Shown here: piece after piece, positions 37,312-46,693 of the stretch
Position numbering within the stretch: position 1 is the stretch's first letter
Layout of the letters: each line of letters starts with the position of its first letter
Assembly (NCBI RefSeq): GCF_003610455.1
Contig: NZ_RAQK01000001.1
Coordinates: 620,001-684,000, forward strand
DNA from: Sulfitobacter guttiformis
GTDB lineage: Bacteria; Pseudomonadota; Alphaproteobacteria; Rhodobacterales; Rhodobacteraceae
DNA: 64,000 nucleotides
Reading direction: 5' to 3'
Notes under the pieces: generated by a model
Database searches by the model: none
What the model was told of the DNA's origin: nothing
Seen by the model: only the letters and a program-made list of their open reading frames with translations
Program-made: the position numbers and the translations under genes

Positions 37312-38421
37312 TCATCTGACCCGCATCCGCTCTGGATTGAAGGTCATCTCGATTTCTTGCCACTGGCCGTATTTTTCAGCAGGCAGGGGATAGCCGTCTT
37401 TTTGGCAGAGCAGGATTGCGCGCCGTGCTGCGCCAAAGGCCGCATTTGCTGTTGATGAATCGCCCCCTTCGCTTGCGATCATGCGCAGCGATGTCGGGAT
37501 AACCTTACCATCAGACGTCATATTCATCGCCACGGTGACCGTGGTCTGCGCCCAACGTGCACCGGGGTCCACGTTCCAGCAGGCCTGCACAGCAATCCGC
37601 AACGCATCCTTTTCGCCGGATGACATCGGCGGCCCAGTGGGAACGGTCGCAGTCGCCGAACTCAGTGCCGCCTCAAGTGCAGCTTGTACTGCCGCATCAT
37701 CGACCTGCGCTGCCTGCTCGGTCGGGGCAGGTACGGGAACAGGGGTCGCTGCGGGCGTTTCGACAGGGCGCGGCGCGGAGGGGCGGCGTGCTGGCGGGCG
37801 CACAGAGGCATTGGGCGAATTGGCTGGCGGCAGTGCCGCCTCTGTTACGATGCGGTCGCTCGCTTCGGGCTCTTGCGCCTCCTCGCGCGGCGGCTCGACA
37901 GTCTCGCCCGTTTCTTCGGGAATTACTGCTTCCTGTGGCTCTGGCTCCTGAACCGCCTCCGGCTCCGGTGCGGGTGCAGGTGTCGGGGCAACCGTCTGGG
38001 CAGGACGTACCACAGGGCGCGGCGACACAGGTGCATCGGGTACATTTACTTCGGCGGGTGGCTCGGGAGATTCCGGGGCCGCTTCGGAGATTTCCGGTGC
38101 GATGTCCTCCACAGGCTCCTCGGCAGGCTCAGCAATTTCGGTCGGGGGTGGCGGTGCTACAGGTTCGGGGGTTGCCACGTCGATTTCGGGGGCTTCCTCG
38201 GTTACTTCGGGGGCTGCGGGCGTTTCTTCAAGGGCCTCGACAACAGGTTCACGCGCAGCATCCACAAGCGCTTGAAACTCCTCGCCAGACACCATGGCTG
38301 CCTCAAGAAATTCGACCGGATCGGGGCGCGAGGTAAACAGACCGCCAAACAGAATAAAGGTGATGACGCTTGCATGCCCCACCCCCGATATCACATTTCC
38401 TGTTTTGCGTGCGCCCCACAT
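37312..38421 (-). CDS. tolA: Tol energy-transducing protein TolA
   Basis: TolA spans the periplasm and passes proton-motive force from TolQR to TolB/Pal. The 369-residue protein has one N-terminal membrane helix (SGVGHASVITFILFGGLF), a long Pro/Glu/Ala-rich linker (about 45–260, with PEP, EEP and APAP repeats) instead of the Lys/Ala helical rod of enteric TolA, and a C-terminal TolA/TonB domain (LRIAVQACWNVDPGARWAQT). It starts 4 bases after tolR. Such a proline-rich linker is usual in Rhodobacterales. Confidence 0.92.
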   Translation of the reverse strand: MWGARKTGNVISGVGHASVITFILFGGLFTSRPDPVEFLEAAMVSGEEFQALVDAAREPVVEALEETPAAPEVTEEAPEIDVATPEPVAPPPPTEIAEPAEEPVEDIAPEISEAAPESPEPPAEVNVPDAPVSPRPVVRPAQTVAPTPAPAPEPEAVQEPEPQEAVIPEETGETVEPPREEAQEPEASDRIVTEAALPPANSPNASVRPPARRPSAPRPVETPAATPVPVPAPTEQAAQVDDAAVQAALEAALSSATATVPTGPPMSSGEKDALRIAVQACWNVDPGARWAQTTVTVAMNMTSDGKVIPTSLRMIASEGGDSSTANAAFGAARRAILLCQKDGYPLPAEKYGQWQEIEMTFNPERMRVR

Positions 38422-38425
38422 CGGC

Positions 38426-38899
38426 TCAGTTACCAGTGCCGTCCAGCGTAGGACCGCCGATGTCAGTCACCAGACCGATGTTGGAAAAGCCACCTGCATT
38501 CAGCGCGCCCATGATTTCCATGACGGCACTATAGGGCACGGCACCGTCTGCGCGAAGGAACACACGATCGCCCTCTCGCTCTGCCGCGACAGCGCGAAGC
38601 TTGGGGATCAGCTCTTCACGCGCTGTTTCGGTTGTCATAATCTGCACGGTGCCATCAACCGTGATCGTGACCGACAATGGCTCTTCTTGTTCACCCGGAA
38701 GAGCCTGTGCCGCAGTCTTTGGCAATTCGACAGGCACACCCACTGTCAGCAGCGGTGCCGCCACCATAAAGATAATCAGCAATACCATCATTACGTCCAC
38801 AAAGGGCGTGACGTTGATTTCGGACATAGCACGCCCGCCGCCGCGCCGCTTACGGCGCCCGCTCCCGCCACCACTTTTCTGAATCACACCGCCCGCCAT
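38426..38899 (-). CDS. tolR: Tol stator protein TolR
   Basis: TolR is the ExbD-like stator that, with TolQ, uses the proton gradient to move TolA. The 157-residue protein has a Gly/Arg-rich N-terminus, one membrane helix, and the proton-carrying Asp in INVTPFVDVMMVLLIIFMV. It starts 3 bases after tolQ and 4 bases before tolA. Confidence 0.95.
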   Translation of the reverse strand: MAGGVIQKSGGGSGRRKRRGGGRAMSEINVTPFVDVMMVLLIIFMVAAPLLTVGVPVELPKTAAQALPGEQEEPLSVTITVDGTVQIMTTETAREELIPKLRAVAAEREGDRVFLRADGAVPYSAVMEIMGALNAGGFSNIGLVTDIGGPTLDGTGN

Positions 38900-38902
38900 G
38901 GA

Positions 38903-39601
38903 TCAAGTATCCAGCTGGCGGCTGAGGATTGTCGCGAATTCATCCGCAAAGGCATCGTAGTCACCGAGGATCGCGTCACTATCGGCACTTAGCTTATTAT
39001 AGTAAATTACGGCGGGGATCGCAGCAACCAGCCCCAGCCCGGTGGCAAGCAGCGCCTCAGCAATACCAGGTGCAACCACTGCCAGACTTGTGTTTTGTTG
39101 CTCTGCAATCTCGATAAATGCGTTCATGATCCCGAAAACCGTCCCGAAAAGACCAATAAAAGGGGTCGTGGATCCGGTTGTCGCCAATACCTGCAAACCC
39201 TTTTGCAAAGTGAGTGCCTCTTTGGAGATTGCCACATTCATTGCGCGGTCGATCCGCGCCGTCGCACCCGGGATCAGGCCGCCATCATCGCGGTGCGAGC
39301 GTCGCCATTCGGTCATGCCTGCGACAAATATCTTCTGGGAGGCGCCAACAGGCTCAGGGCCGATCTGGTCATAGAGTGTATCCAGCGGCTCGCCCGACCA
39401 GAACGCTCGGTCAAACTCCTCCAGATCGCGCCTGACCGCGCGAAACTGGATAATCTTCTGTACGATAATTGACCACGTCCAAAAGCTCGCCATGACCAGC
39501 GAGATCATCACCAGCTTTACTGTGATCGTCGCTTGGGCAAACATGCCCCACACGGTAATGCTCTCGCCTACTGCGGCGGCCGCTATAAATGCTGTCTGCA
39601 T
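38903..39601 (-). CDS. tolQ: Tol stator protein TolQ
   Basis: TolQ is the ExbB/MotA-like proton channel subunit. The 232-residue protein has three membrane helices and the ExbB signature regions (VLATTGSTTPFIGLFGTVFG and ALLATGLGLVAAIPAVIYYN). It is 109 bases downstream of ybgC and leads tolR, tolA and tolB. Confidence 0.96.
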   Translation of the reverse strand: MQTAFIAAAAVGESITVWGMFAQATITVKLVMISLVMASFWTWSIIVQKIIQFRAVRRDLEEFDRAFWSGEPLDTLYDQIGPEPVGASQKIFVAGMTEWRRSHRDDGGLIPGATARIDRAMNVAISKEALTLQKGLQVLATTGSTTPFIGLFGTVFGIMNAFIEIAEQQNTSLAVVAPGIAEALLATGLGLVAAIPAVIYYNKLSADSDAILGDYDAFADEFATILSRQLDT

Positions 39602-39710
39602 GTGTTTGCTCTACTCTACTGCCTCGGACGGGCCTGTTCTCAGGCTCCATTTGGCGAAATTCTAGCCCAGCACAAGGCAAAAAGCGAGGGCCAAGCGCAT
39701 CAGTGCCAAA

Positions 39711-40115
39711 TCACCTTTGCAGCAGGCGACATTCCGCTGGCAAGCGCACGGGTTTTCCACCCGAACCGATACACACAATTAAAACATTAGCGGTAAAAAT
39801 TAGAGTTCCCCCCCGCCATACCTGCTGCGCCATGACCATCTTCGCCGCACTCAGGCTCTCAAGCGTGGTACGCACTTCCAGCACATCATCAAACCGCGCG
39901 GGGCTGATGTACTCTGCCTCGACGCGGCGCACAGCAAACACCACCCCCGCCGCTTTCATGGCCAGTTGGTCAATACCGACTTCGCGGACCCAATCGCTCC
40001 GCGCGCGCTCGATATAGCGCAGGTAATTGGCATAATATACAATTCCGGCCATGTCGGTGTCTTCGTAATAGACACGGATTTCCTTGAGGTGGGTCGTTGG
40101 ATCGCTCGGCATCAT
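39711..40115 (-). CDS. ybgC: Tol–Pal-associated acyl-CoA thioesterase YbgC
   Basis: YbgC is a hotdog thioesterase encoded with Tol–Pal in most proteobacteria and linked to phospholipid acyl turnover. The 134-residue protein has the active-site segment YYEDTDMAGIVYYANYL with the catalytic Asp. Its start codon overlaps the stop of the preceding unknown gene by 4 bases (ATGA), so the two are co-translated. Confidence 0.94.
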   Translation of the reverse strand: MMPSDPTTHLKEIRVYYEDTDMAGIVYYANYLRYIERARSDWVREVGIDQLAMKAAGVVFAVRRVEAEYISPARFDDVLEVRTTLESLSAAKMVMAQQVWRGGTLIFTANVLIVCIGSGGKPVRLPAECRLLQR

Positions 40116-40753
40116 TGCAAGTCCCCCGCCCCTTTTTGCATCCGCGCATACAGACGCAGGGCATGACTGCTGTCCATAGCGGCCACAGGCAAAACCGGAT
40201 CATATGCCGCACGGATCAACCCCGCTATATCAGGCCTTAGTATCGTCTTATCCCCTGCCACCGCGAGGGGGGACCGTTCCTTGAACGCAGTATCGGACCA
40301 TAACAAATAGGATTGCACGATCTGGCTCAGCGCCAGTGTCTCCGCAGGCACCGCACTCAGATGTTGATCCATGCACAAAAATACAAAACACGCTTTGATC
40401 GCGCCATGCTCGTCAAAACGGAAAAACCGGTATTGGTTGGCTTCTACGCCTACAAGTTTTTGCACCAGCGGCCCCAGATCCGGAACAAGCCGGTCCATCC
40501 CCGGCACATCAAGCAGCTCTGCCCAGTCGGAAAAGAAGAAAACCATAAGGTTGGAGCCAAGCTCCATATCAGTCTCGGCCATCTTGTGTCCGGCCAGTGC
40601 CGTCACCGCCTCAAGTGCGCCTTTCACCACCTGCAATGTGGCCTCTTCCACACCAAACACCACAGGCGCTATCGGCCGCCCCCAGCGCGCAAACATGAAA
40701 CTTTCGTCGGCCCGCGTGAACAGTGCCTCGATATCCGCTGGTTCCATTTTCAT
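40112..40753 (-). CDS. Conserved protein of unknown function between ruvB and ybgC
   Basis: I do not recognise the family. The 213-residue protein is soluble, without signal peptide or membrane helix, and mixed alpha/beta in composition, with the segments VFFFSDWAELLDVPGMDRL and YRFFRFDEHGAIKACFVFL. ATG 40753 is preceded by AGAGG at 6 bases; an upstream TTG would run into ruvB. It overlaps ybgC by 4 bases and follows ruvB by 25, so it belongs to the ruv–tol block. A role linked to YbgC or Tol is an inference from this coupling only. Confidence 0.75.
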   Translation of the reverse strand: MKMEPADIEALFTRADESFMFARWGRPIAPVVFGVEEATLQVVKGALEAVTALAGHKMAETDMELGSNLMVFFFSDWAELLDVPGMDRLVPDLGPLVQKLVGVEANQYRFFRFDEHGAIKACFVFLCMDQHLSAVPAETLALSQIVQSYLLWSDTAFKERSPLAVAGDKTILRPDIAGLIRAAYDPVLPVAAMDSSHALRLYARMQKGAGDLQ

Positions 40754-40778
40754 TTTCGCCTCTAAACTCACTTCACTT

Positions 40779-41798
40779 CTATCCAAACAGGTCCACGTCC
40801 CGTTTAGGCGGCTCCATCCCCAGATGCACCCAAGCTTTCTGCGCCAGCATCCGCCCTCGCGGGGTCCGCTGGATTAATCCCTGTTGCAACAAAAACGGTT
40901 CAATCACCTCTTCGAGGGCATCACGGGATTCAGACAGCGCCGCAGAAAGCGTCTCGATCCCGACAGGACCGCCCTGATAGTTCTCGGCGATCAGCCGGAG
41001 ATACCGCCGGTCAGCTCCATCCAGCCCCAGATGATCCACCCCCAGCCGCGTCAGCGCCATATCCGCCAGCGCACGGGTTACACGCCCGTCCCCCTCGACC
41101 ACAGCAAAATCTACAACACGGCGCAGCAACCTTCCCGCAATCCGCGGCGTGCCGCGCGCGCGTTTCGCGATCTCCCGCGCGCCGCCCTCGTCCGCAGGCG
41201 CGCCCAGCTTGCGCGCATTGCGGTCCACGATTATGAACAATTCGTCCTCCGTATAGAACTCCAAACGCGTGGGGATTCCGAACCGATCCCTCAGCGGGGT
41301 CGTGAGCAGCCCCATCCGCGTTGTTGCCCCCACCAGCGTAAAGGGCTGCAATTCGATACGAACCGTCCGCGCCGCAGGCCCTTCACCGATAACAAGATCC
41401 AGCTCGAAATCTTCTAGCGCCGGATACAGCACCTCCTCCACCGCAGGATTAAGCCTGTGTATCTCGTCGATAAACAAAACGTCCCGCGCTTCCAAATTGG
41501 TGAGAATCGCCGCCAGATCACCCGCCTTGGCGAGCACAGGACCTGACGTCATGCGAAACCCGACCCCAAGCTCCCGCGCCATAATCTGCGCCAGCGTTGT
41601 CTTGCCCAATCCCGGCGGACCGTGAAACAATGTATGGTCCATGGCCTCTTCGCGCTGTTTGGCCGACTGTATGAATACTTTTAGGTTTGACCGCGCTTCC
41701 GCTTGTCCCACAAATTCATCAAGCATTTGCGGACGCAAGGCGCGGTCGAAATCTTCCGGCATACCCTCGGGCCGTACAATCGGGTCACTGTCAATCAT
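40779..41798 (-). CDS. ruvB: Holliday junction branch-migration motor RuvB
   Basis: RuvB is the hexameric AAA+ motor that drives branch migration at Holliday junctions with RuvA. The 339-residue protein has Walker [13 protein letters not shown], Walker [11 protein letters not shown], and a C-terminal winged helix ([16 protein letters not shown]). ATG 41798 opens the conserved [12 protein letters not shown] start. It is 72 bases after ruvA. Confidence 0.97.
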   Translation of the reverse strand: MIDSDPIVRPEGMPEDFDRALRPQMLDEFVGQAEARSNLKVFIQSAKQREEAMDHTLFHGPPGLGKTTLAQIMARELGVGFRMTSGPVLAKAGDLAAILTNLEARDVLFIDEIHRLNPAVEEVLYPALEDFELDLVIGEGPAARTVRIELQPFTLVGATTRMGLLTTPLRDRFGIPTRLEFYTEDELFIIVDRNARKLGAPADEGGAREIAKRARGTPRIAGRLLRRVVDFAVVEGDGRVTRALADMALTRLGVDHLGLDGADRRYLRLIAENYQGGPVGIETLSAALSESRDALEEVIEPFLLQQGLIQRTPRGRMLAQKAWVHLGMEPPKRDVDLFG

Positions 41799-41870
41799 GC
41801 CACGCCCCCAAGCGAAGAGCCCCCGACGGGGAGCGGAATCCAAACACTCCAGCGGAGCGATGAGCGTACA

Positions 41871-42533
41871 TTACTCTTTTGGCGCCAGAAGTTTCAACGC
41901 CGCACGGATCAACACCGTTGTTTCCGCATCTGGCATCTCTCCTGCGGCGCGCGCGACAGCCCCCGCAGCATCACCCGGCGAATAGCCCAGATTGGACAAC
42001 GCCGACAGAGCTTCGGACTGGGCAGAGGCATTTGGCGCCACGACTGCTTTTTTACGCGGGGTCGGCGCCTCGATCACTTCGGCCTCCGCATCACCCAGTG
42101 CTTGCGCCACGGTGCCGCCCATTGCCATCATAGCGGGGGCTTTGTCCTTGAGATCCATCACAACCCGCTGTGCCAGCTTCGGGCCGACCCCTTTGGCAGC
42201 CTTGACCGCGTTCCAATCGCCCAACGCAATCGCCCGCCCCACACCGTCAGGACCGAGCGCACCCAGAATAGCAAGCGATGCTTTTGCACCTACCCCCTGC
42301 ACCGAGATCAGCAACTTGTGCCATTCCTTTTCTGCAAGCGTGGTGAACCCAAAAAGCTGCAAGTTGGTCTCCTGCACCAGCATATCGGTGAAAACGGCCG
42401 CCATCTCCCCCACCGGCGGCAATGACGAAAGCGTCCGCTCGGAGCAAAACACAAGGTACCCGACGCCGCGCACATCCAACAGCACATGATCCACAGCGCG
42501 GTAATCAACGCGCCCCGTCAGCTTGCCGATCAT
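41871..42533 (-). CDS. ruvA: Holliday junction recognition protein RuvA
   Basis: RuvA tetramers hold the junction open for RuvB. The 220-residue protein has the N-terminal OB-fold ([13 protein letters not shown]), helix-hairpin-helix motifs ([35 protein letters not shown]), and the C-terminal RuvB-binding domain ([20 protein letters not shown]). Its start overlaps the ruvC stop by 4 bases (ATGA). Confidence 0.97.
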   Translation of the reverse strand: MIGKLTGRVDYRAVDHVLLDVRGVGYLVFCSERTLSSLPPVGEMAAVFTDMLVQETNLQLFGFTTLAEKEWHKLLISVQGVGAKASLAILGALGPDGVGRAIALGDWNAVKAAKGVGPKLAQRVVMDLKDKAPAMMAMGGTVAQALGDAEAEVIEAPTPRKKAVVAPNASAQSEALSALSNLGYSPGDAAGAVARAAGEMPDAETTVLIRAALKLLAPKE

Positions 42534-43039
42534 GCGCTTGCCCTCGCGACAGCAGCGGCGTATTTTGACGCCCCACCATGGTGGGCATGGGTAATCGCAA
42601 TTGCCAGCGCATCAGCCGCATCCGGTCCTTCGAACTGAACACCGGGCAATTGCATCCGCACCATGTGCGCCACCTGCCCCTTATCAGCGTGACCCACACC
42701 AACAACGGTCTTTTTCACATTGTTCGGGGCGTATTCGCCCACTTCTAGCCCCATCTGCGCAGGCACCAGCAAGGCAATCCCTCGCGCCTGCCCCAGCTTG
42801 AGGGTCGCAACACCGTCTTTGTTAACAAATGTATGTTCTACTGCGGCAGTATGTGGCCGGTAGGTCGAAAAAACCCGCGTGAGTTGCGCATGCAGGCTGA
42901 GCAAACGCTCGGCCAGCGGCACACCCGTGGCTGAGTGGCAAATCCCGTTTGCCACATGGCTGAGCCTGCTGCCATCGACGTCAATCACGCCCCAACCCAT
43001 ATTTCGCAAGCCCGGATCAATGCCGATTACCCGTATCAT
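42530..43039 (-). CDS. ruvC: Holliday junction resolvase RuvC
   Basis: RuvC cuts Holliday junctions to give two duplexes. The 169-residue protein begins [18 protein letters not shown], with the first catalytic Asp8, then [11 protein letters not shown] and [16 protein letters not shown] with the remaining acidic/His residues. GAGGG lies upstream of ATG 43039. It is the first gene of the long minus-strand block and shares its 342-base upstream region with the DUF1127 gene. Confidence 0.96.
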   Translation of the reverse strand: MIRVIGIDPGLRNMGWGVIDVDGSRLSHVANGICHSATGVPLAERLLSLHAQLTRVFSTYRPHTAAVEHTFVNKDGVATLKLGQARGIALLVPAQMGLEVGEYAPNNVKKTVVGVGHADKGQVAHMVRMQLPGVQFEGPDAADALAIAITHAHHGGASKYAAAVARASA

Positions 43040-43381
43040 ATGCCCGATACCCTCAAGTTTGTTGCTTTTTGGGTGCAGTAGCACGAAAGCAGAACATTGC
43101 CTAACACTTATCGCACCAAGGTCGCCATTGACCCACATCAGGTCGCAACCAAGCCACCCGACGCTGCAACGCAGCATAAACAGGCGACATCCCGCCCAAA
43201 GCGCCAAGATTTCTGCCCTATTTTTGCCATAATTAACCAACTGTTAGCTATAATTTCTGCCATGCAGAAAACGCATATCAGCAGTGCGCTGGCGACGCCT
43301 TGCAGGATCTTCTCATTGTGCCTAATTGATCAGCATATCGTTGAAGAAATCAACATAACCCTTCAGAAAAGGACGGCTCCA
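43040..43381. other. Divergent intergenic region between ruvC and the DUF1127 gene
   Basis: These 342 bases contain no plausible gene. An in-frame extension of the DUF1127 frame runs through it but its codons do not look coding. A perfect TATAAT occurs at 43249–43254. I see no other site I can support. Confidence 0.5.
43224..43254 (+). promoter_or_regulatory. Sigma-70-like promoter candidate for the DUF1127 gene
   Basis: TTGCCA at 43224–43229 and TATAAT at 43249–43254 are separated by 19 bases, a little longer than ideal. Transcription would start about 120 bases before the DUF1127 ATG. Confidence 0.35.
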
Positions 43382-43600
43382 ATGGCTGCTTTTGACACTA
43401 CCCGCACCACCTATGGCGTTGCATCATTTGCATCACGCACCTGCGCTTTTGTTGCCGATCTGGCCATGCAGGTTCAGGCATGGAACGACGCACGCGTTAC
43501 CAGAAATGCACTGTCTAATCTGACAGACCGCGAACTGGCCGATATCGGTCTTGTACGTGGCGAGATTGACAGCATTGCAAACAGCAACATGATCCGCTGA
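43382..43600 (+). CDS. Small DUF1127 (YjiS-like) protein
   Basis: DUF1127 proteins are short, basic-to-neutral proteins of alphaproteobacteria; some bind RNA or affect phosphate and C1 metabolism. The 72-residue protein has the DUF1127 core at its C-terminus, NALSNLTDRELADIGLVRGE. AAAGGA lies about 9 bases before ATG 43382. It forms a single-gene unit with a strong terminator behind it. Confidence 0.85.
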   Translation: MAAFDTTRTTYGVASFASRTCAFVADLAMQVQAWNDARVTRNALSNLTDRELADIGLVRGEIDSIANSNMIR

Positions 43601-43634
43601 TCGCCTTTCGAGGCGCATCAACCAAAAGACATAA

Positions 43635-43672
43635 AAGGCCGCGTCAGGGTTTCCCTACGCGGCCTTAATATT
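43635..43672. terminator. Bidirectional terminator after the DUF1127 gene
   Basis: AAGGCCGCGT (43635–43644) pairs perfectly with ACGCGGCCTT (43657–43666), with an inner AGGG/CCCT extension and TTT loop. T-rich sequence follows on both strands, so it can serve the convergent gene ending at 43749 as well. Confidence 0.88.
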
Positions 43673-43748
43673 TGCGCGGAACAAATTTGCGCAAATGCCC
43701 TTCATGACCGCCCCTCCCCCCGGAGGGCCTGCCATGAAGGTAATGATA

Positions 43749-44096
43749 TCAGCGGAACAATGGCCCGATCTGATCTGCAAGGAACTGTGTCACAGGGTCG
43801 ATCCCCAGAACACGCGCGCCCATCGCCTCAACGACAGTTCCATTTTCGAGAAGTGCCAGACGTTCGCTGTAGGATTCAGGTCCGTTGGCCGACAACATCA
43901 GCGCTTTGAAACAGAAAAAACCGAGAACCATAAGGAGCGCGCCCTTGAGCGGAAAATGCCGACCGCGCCGCTTTGCCTTCACCACCACCACACCGTTATT
44001 ATCGATGCGGGTTACAAAGGCATTTTTACCGCGGCGCGCAGATTTCTTTGCGTGACTATTAACGCGGCTGTTAAAATCTTGTTTCGTGTAAACCAT
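43749..44096 (-). CDS. Small single-pass membrane protein, unknown
   Basis: I do not recognise the family. The 115-residue protein has a strongly basic N-terminal part (SHAKKSARRGKNAF, KAKRRGRHFP), one membrane helix (LKGALLMVLGFFCFKALML, about 53–72), and an acidic periplasmic tail. ATG 44096 was chosen over an upstream start because the conserved-looking MVYTKQDF begins there. It is 111 bases downstream of prmA in the minus direction and ends at the bidirectional terminator. Confidence 0.68.
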   Translation of the reverse strand: MVYTKQDFNSRVNSHAKKSARRGKNAFVTRIDNNGVVVVKAKRRGRHFPLKGALLMVLGFFCFKALMLSANGPESYSERLALLENGTVVEAMGARVLGIDPVTQFLADQIGPLFR

Positions 44097-44207
44097 AGCA
44101 GTGGTCTCTCTCAGCAACAGCCCCCACCGTTGTTGAATAAATTTTTAGCCAATGATTGTGGCAAAAGTTGGGCAAATAAGGCGCATTGGCCTCAAATGGG
44201 GTTTAAC

Positions 44208-45080
44208 TTAGGTCATTTTCCGGAGTGTTATCGTCGTCCAGTCACCAATACTCTCTCGATGATGAAGATTGATGCCAGACTGTGCATAAACGCCAATCAC
44301 CTCATCCGCCTGCTCGTTCAAAATACCGGACAGAATCGCATAAGCGCCCTTCTGCATTACCCCCGCCATATCAGGCGCGAGTGCGATCAGCGGTCCTTTG
44401 AGAATATTGGCGAACACCAGATCGAAGGGCGCAGCCGCTGCCAGTGCTGGATGATCGAATCCTGCCGCTTCGACACAGTCGACCCGACCCTCCAGACCGT
44501 TTGCCACCACATTTGCCCGCGCGACATCCACCGCAACTTCGTCAATATCAGACGCCAGCACAGGATCCGCCCAGATCCGCGCAGCACCCATCGCCAGCAC
44601 TGCTGTTCCACATCCGATATCGACAACGCGCTGGCCCACAAACCCGTCCAGCGCCAGACGGTCCAGCGCCTTGAGGCATCCCAAGGTTGTCCCGTGGTGC
44701 CCGGTCCCAAACGCCATCGCAGCCTCGATCAACAGGGGCTGACAATCATCTGGGACTTTATCGGCATCATGCGACCCATAGACAAAAAACCGTCCTGCCT
44801 CGACAGGGGCCAACTCACGCCGCACATGGGCGACCCAATCGGTTTCCGGCAGTTCCGAGACGTTAAAACTCTTCGCGCCGAATGCCGCTGCCAGAACGGC
44901 CAACGCGGTCATGTCCGGCGCCTCCTCGAAATAGCCCCCGACCTCCCACAGGCCCGATCCGTCTTCCATTTCAAAAACACCAACACCTGTAGGCTCCGGC
45001 GTTAGGTCCTCCATCGCCTCGCCCAAGGCATAGGCAGGCGCGCGCCCCGTGAGTGTCGTGAGTGCGGTGAATGTCGGCAT
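44208..45080 (-). CDS. prmA: Ribosomal protein L11 methyltransferase
   Basis: PrmA trimethylates ribosomal protein L11. The 290-residue protein has an N-terminal L11-binding domain and a C-terminal SAM-dependent methyltransferase domain with GTGHHGTTLGCLKAL and VVDIGCGTAVLAMGAARI, then VFANILKGPLIALAP (the NILK-type motif IV). It is followed by the small membrane protein. A 205-base spacer with a C11 tract separates it from the MFS gene. Confidence 0.93.
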   Translation of the reverse strand: MPTFTALTTLTGRAPAYALGEAMEDLTPEPTGVGVFEMEDGSGLWEVGGYFEEAPDMTALAVLAAAFGAKSFNVSELPETDWVAHVRRELAPVEAGRFFVYGSHDADKVPDDCQPLLIEAAMAFGTGHHGTTLGCLKALDRLALDGFVGQRVVDIGCGTAVLAMGAARIWADPVLASDIDEVAVDVARANVVANGLEGRVDCVEAAGFDHPALAAAAPFDLVFANILKGPLIALAPDMAGVMQKGAYAILSGILNEQADEVIGVYAQSGINLHHRESIGDWTTITLRKMT

Positions 45081-45211
45081 CTATCGGCTCCTGTGTCAGT
45101 CTGTTTTCCGGTACGGTGCGGGCGCTGCGGGGTCAAGCGCTGCCGCGCCAGCCGCCGCTTGCCCCTTTGGAAAGGTTGACCCCAATCGGGCAAAGCAGCC
45201 AGACAAACGAG

Positions 45212-45222
45212 CCCCCCCCCCC
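45212..45222 (+). repeat. C11 homopolymer in the MFS–prmA spacer
   Basis: An uninterrupted run of 11 cytosines lies between the MFS stop (45286) and the prmA start (45080). Such tracts slip during replication and sequencing. It is not inside a gene I can support. Confidence 0.9.
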
Positions 45223-45285
45223 ATGCACAGGCGTCTAACACGCGACACGCCGTCAGAGAATGCAAACCGGCGCGCAGTGTGCCAC

Positions 45286-46518
45286 TTACTCCGCTGCCCT
45301 GAGCCGGCGCGCCACAAAGACTGTCTCGTTTCCGGCCTCGGGATGGCGCGGGATCATCGTGGCCAGCCCGAATGAAACCGCAGCCATTCCCGCAGCCAGC
45401 AAAAACACTGCCGCAGGCGACGCAAGCCATAGAAGCCCCAAGGTTACCGGCAAAAACACAGCTGCAATATGATTGATCGTAAACGCGACCGCCGCTGTAG
45501 GCGCCATATCTCCCGGCGCGCCGATCTTCTGGAAATAGGTCTTGAGCGCAAGCGACAGACCGAAAAACATGTGATCCAGCACGTAAAGGACGGCCGCGAC
45601 CTCGAACCCCAGATCAAACCAGTAAACCGCCCCATAAGACAGGAAGACGCACACCAGCCCCGTATACTCGAACATCAGTGCGTTTCTCTCGCCGAACCGA
45701 CCCACGATTCTGCCCAGCATGGGTGCGATCACCATATTGATCACAAGATTGACCAGATATAGCCCTGCAACCTCGTGCACCGCGAAGCCGAATTTTTCAA
45801 CCATCATGAAACCGGCAAAAACCATGAATATCTGCCGCCGTGCACCGGACATGAATTGCAATGCATAATAAAGCCAGTAGCGGCGGCGCAGAACCAGCTT
45901 TTTGATCTGCGGATGCGGGCTCTCGTATTGCGGGTAGGCAAGCAGCGCAAACACTGCCACTGCCATGGTGATGCCGCCGCCGATCATGAACACACTATTA
46001 TAAGTAAGGCCCAAGGGCTCCCATAAAACCATAATCACGAAATACACACAAAAGGTAGCCGCCGAGCCGGTCGCCATGAGCCATCCCAAAATTTGTGGCG
46101 CTTTGTCCTTGGGTAGCCATTGCAACTGCAGCGACTGATTCACCGTCTCGTAATAGTGAAATCCGACAGAACTCAGGAACGTCAGTATCATAATACCCGT
46201 GAGTTGTGGATACCACGCCGTGATTGCCGTCGCTGCCCCCAGTAAAATGAGCGAGACAAGCCCAAGAACCTGCTCGCGCACGATGATGATGACAAAAATC
46301 ACCAAAAACGACAGAAATCCGGGTATCTCGCGGATTGTATGCAAAAGCCCGATATCGGCCCCGTCAAAATCGGCCACTTCCTTCACAAAATTGTTCAAAA
46401 GCGCGTACCATGTGAAAAATGCGATCGGCATTGCCAGCGCCATCACAAAAAGCAACGCGATAGGCCGCCTCCACAGAGGCTGGTTGCGACCATCATCCAA
46501 GGTAAGAAATTCAATCAT
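45286..46518 (-). CDS. Major facilitator superfamily transporter
   Basis: This is an inner-membrane secondary transporter of 410 residues with 12 predicted helices in two halves, split by a basic loop (PQIKKLVLRRRYWLYYALQF). A GRIVGRFGERNALMFEYTG segment resembles the conserved MFS loop 8–9 motif. No substrate-specific signature is recognised. ATG 46518 places the first helix sensibly (IALLFVMALAMPIAFFTWYA); an ATG at 46542 is possible. It lies between priA and prmA on the same strand, apparently as its own unit. Confidence 0.83.
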   Translation of the reverse strand: MIEFLTLDDGRNQPLWRRPIALLFVMALAMPIAFFTWYALLNNFVKEVADFDGADIGLLHTIREIPGFLSFLVIFVIIIVREQVLGLVSLILLGAATAITAWYPQLTGIMILTFLSSVGFHYYETVNQSLQLQWLPKDKAPQILGWLMATGSAATFCVYFVIMVLWEPLGLTYNSVFMIGGGITMAVAVFALLAYPQYESPHPQIKKLVLRRRYWLYYALQFMSGARRQIFMVFAGFMMVEKFGFAVHEVAGLYLVNLVINMVIAPMLGRIVGRFGERNALMFEYTGLVCVFLSYGAVYWFDLGFEVAAVLYVLDHMFFGLSLALKTYFQKIGAPGDMAPTAAVAFTINHIAAVFLPVTLGLLWLASPAAVFLLAAGMAAVSFGLATMIPRHPEAGNETVFVARRLRAAE

Positions 46519-46693
46519 AAAAAATCCATACGCCCGCACCATGCCAAAGGCTACGGTAATTTGCGCACACGCACTTCGGTCGCGGACATCATTCGGCGCA
46601 ACCGTGATTTTGGTGCCCGATGGCGTGCAGGTCATGCCCGCTCACCTTTTTCACAGCAAGCTTACGATCCTGACTGCGCATTGCGCGCAGCTA

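Noticed and set aside
43695..45005. Long plus-strand open frame (436 codons) across the small membrane protein and prmA
   Set aside because: The prmA frame on the minus strand has clear SAM-binding motifs; the plus frame is rich in Cys, His and Arg in the way of antisense frames.
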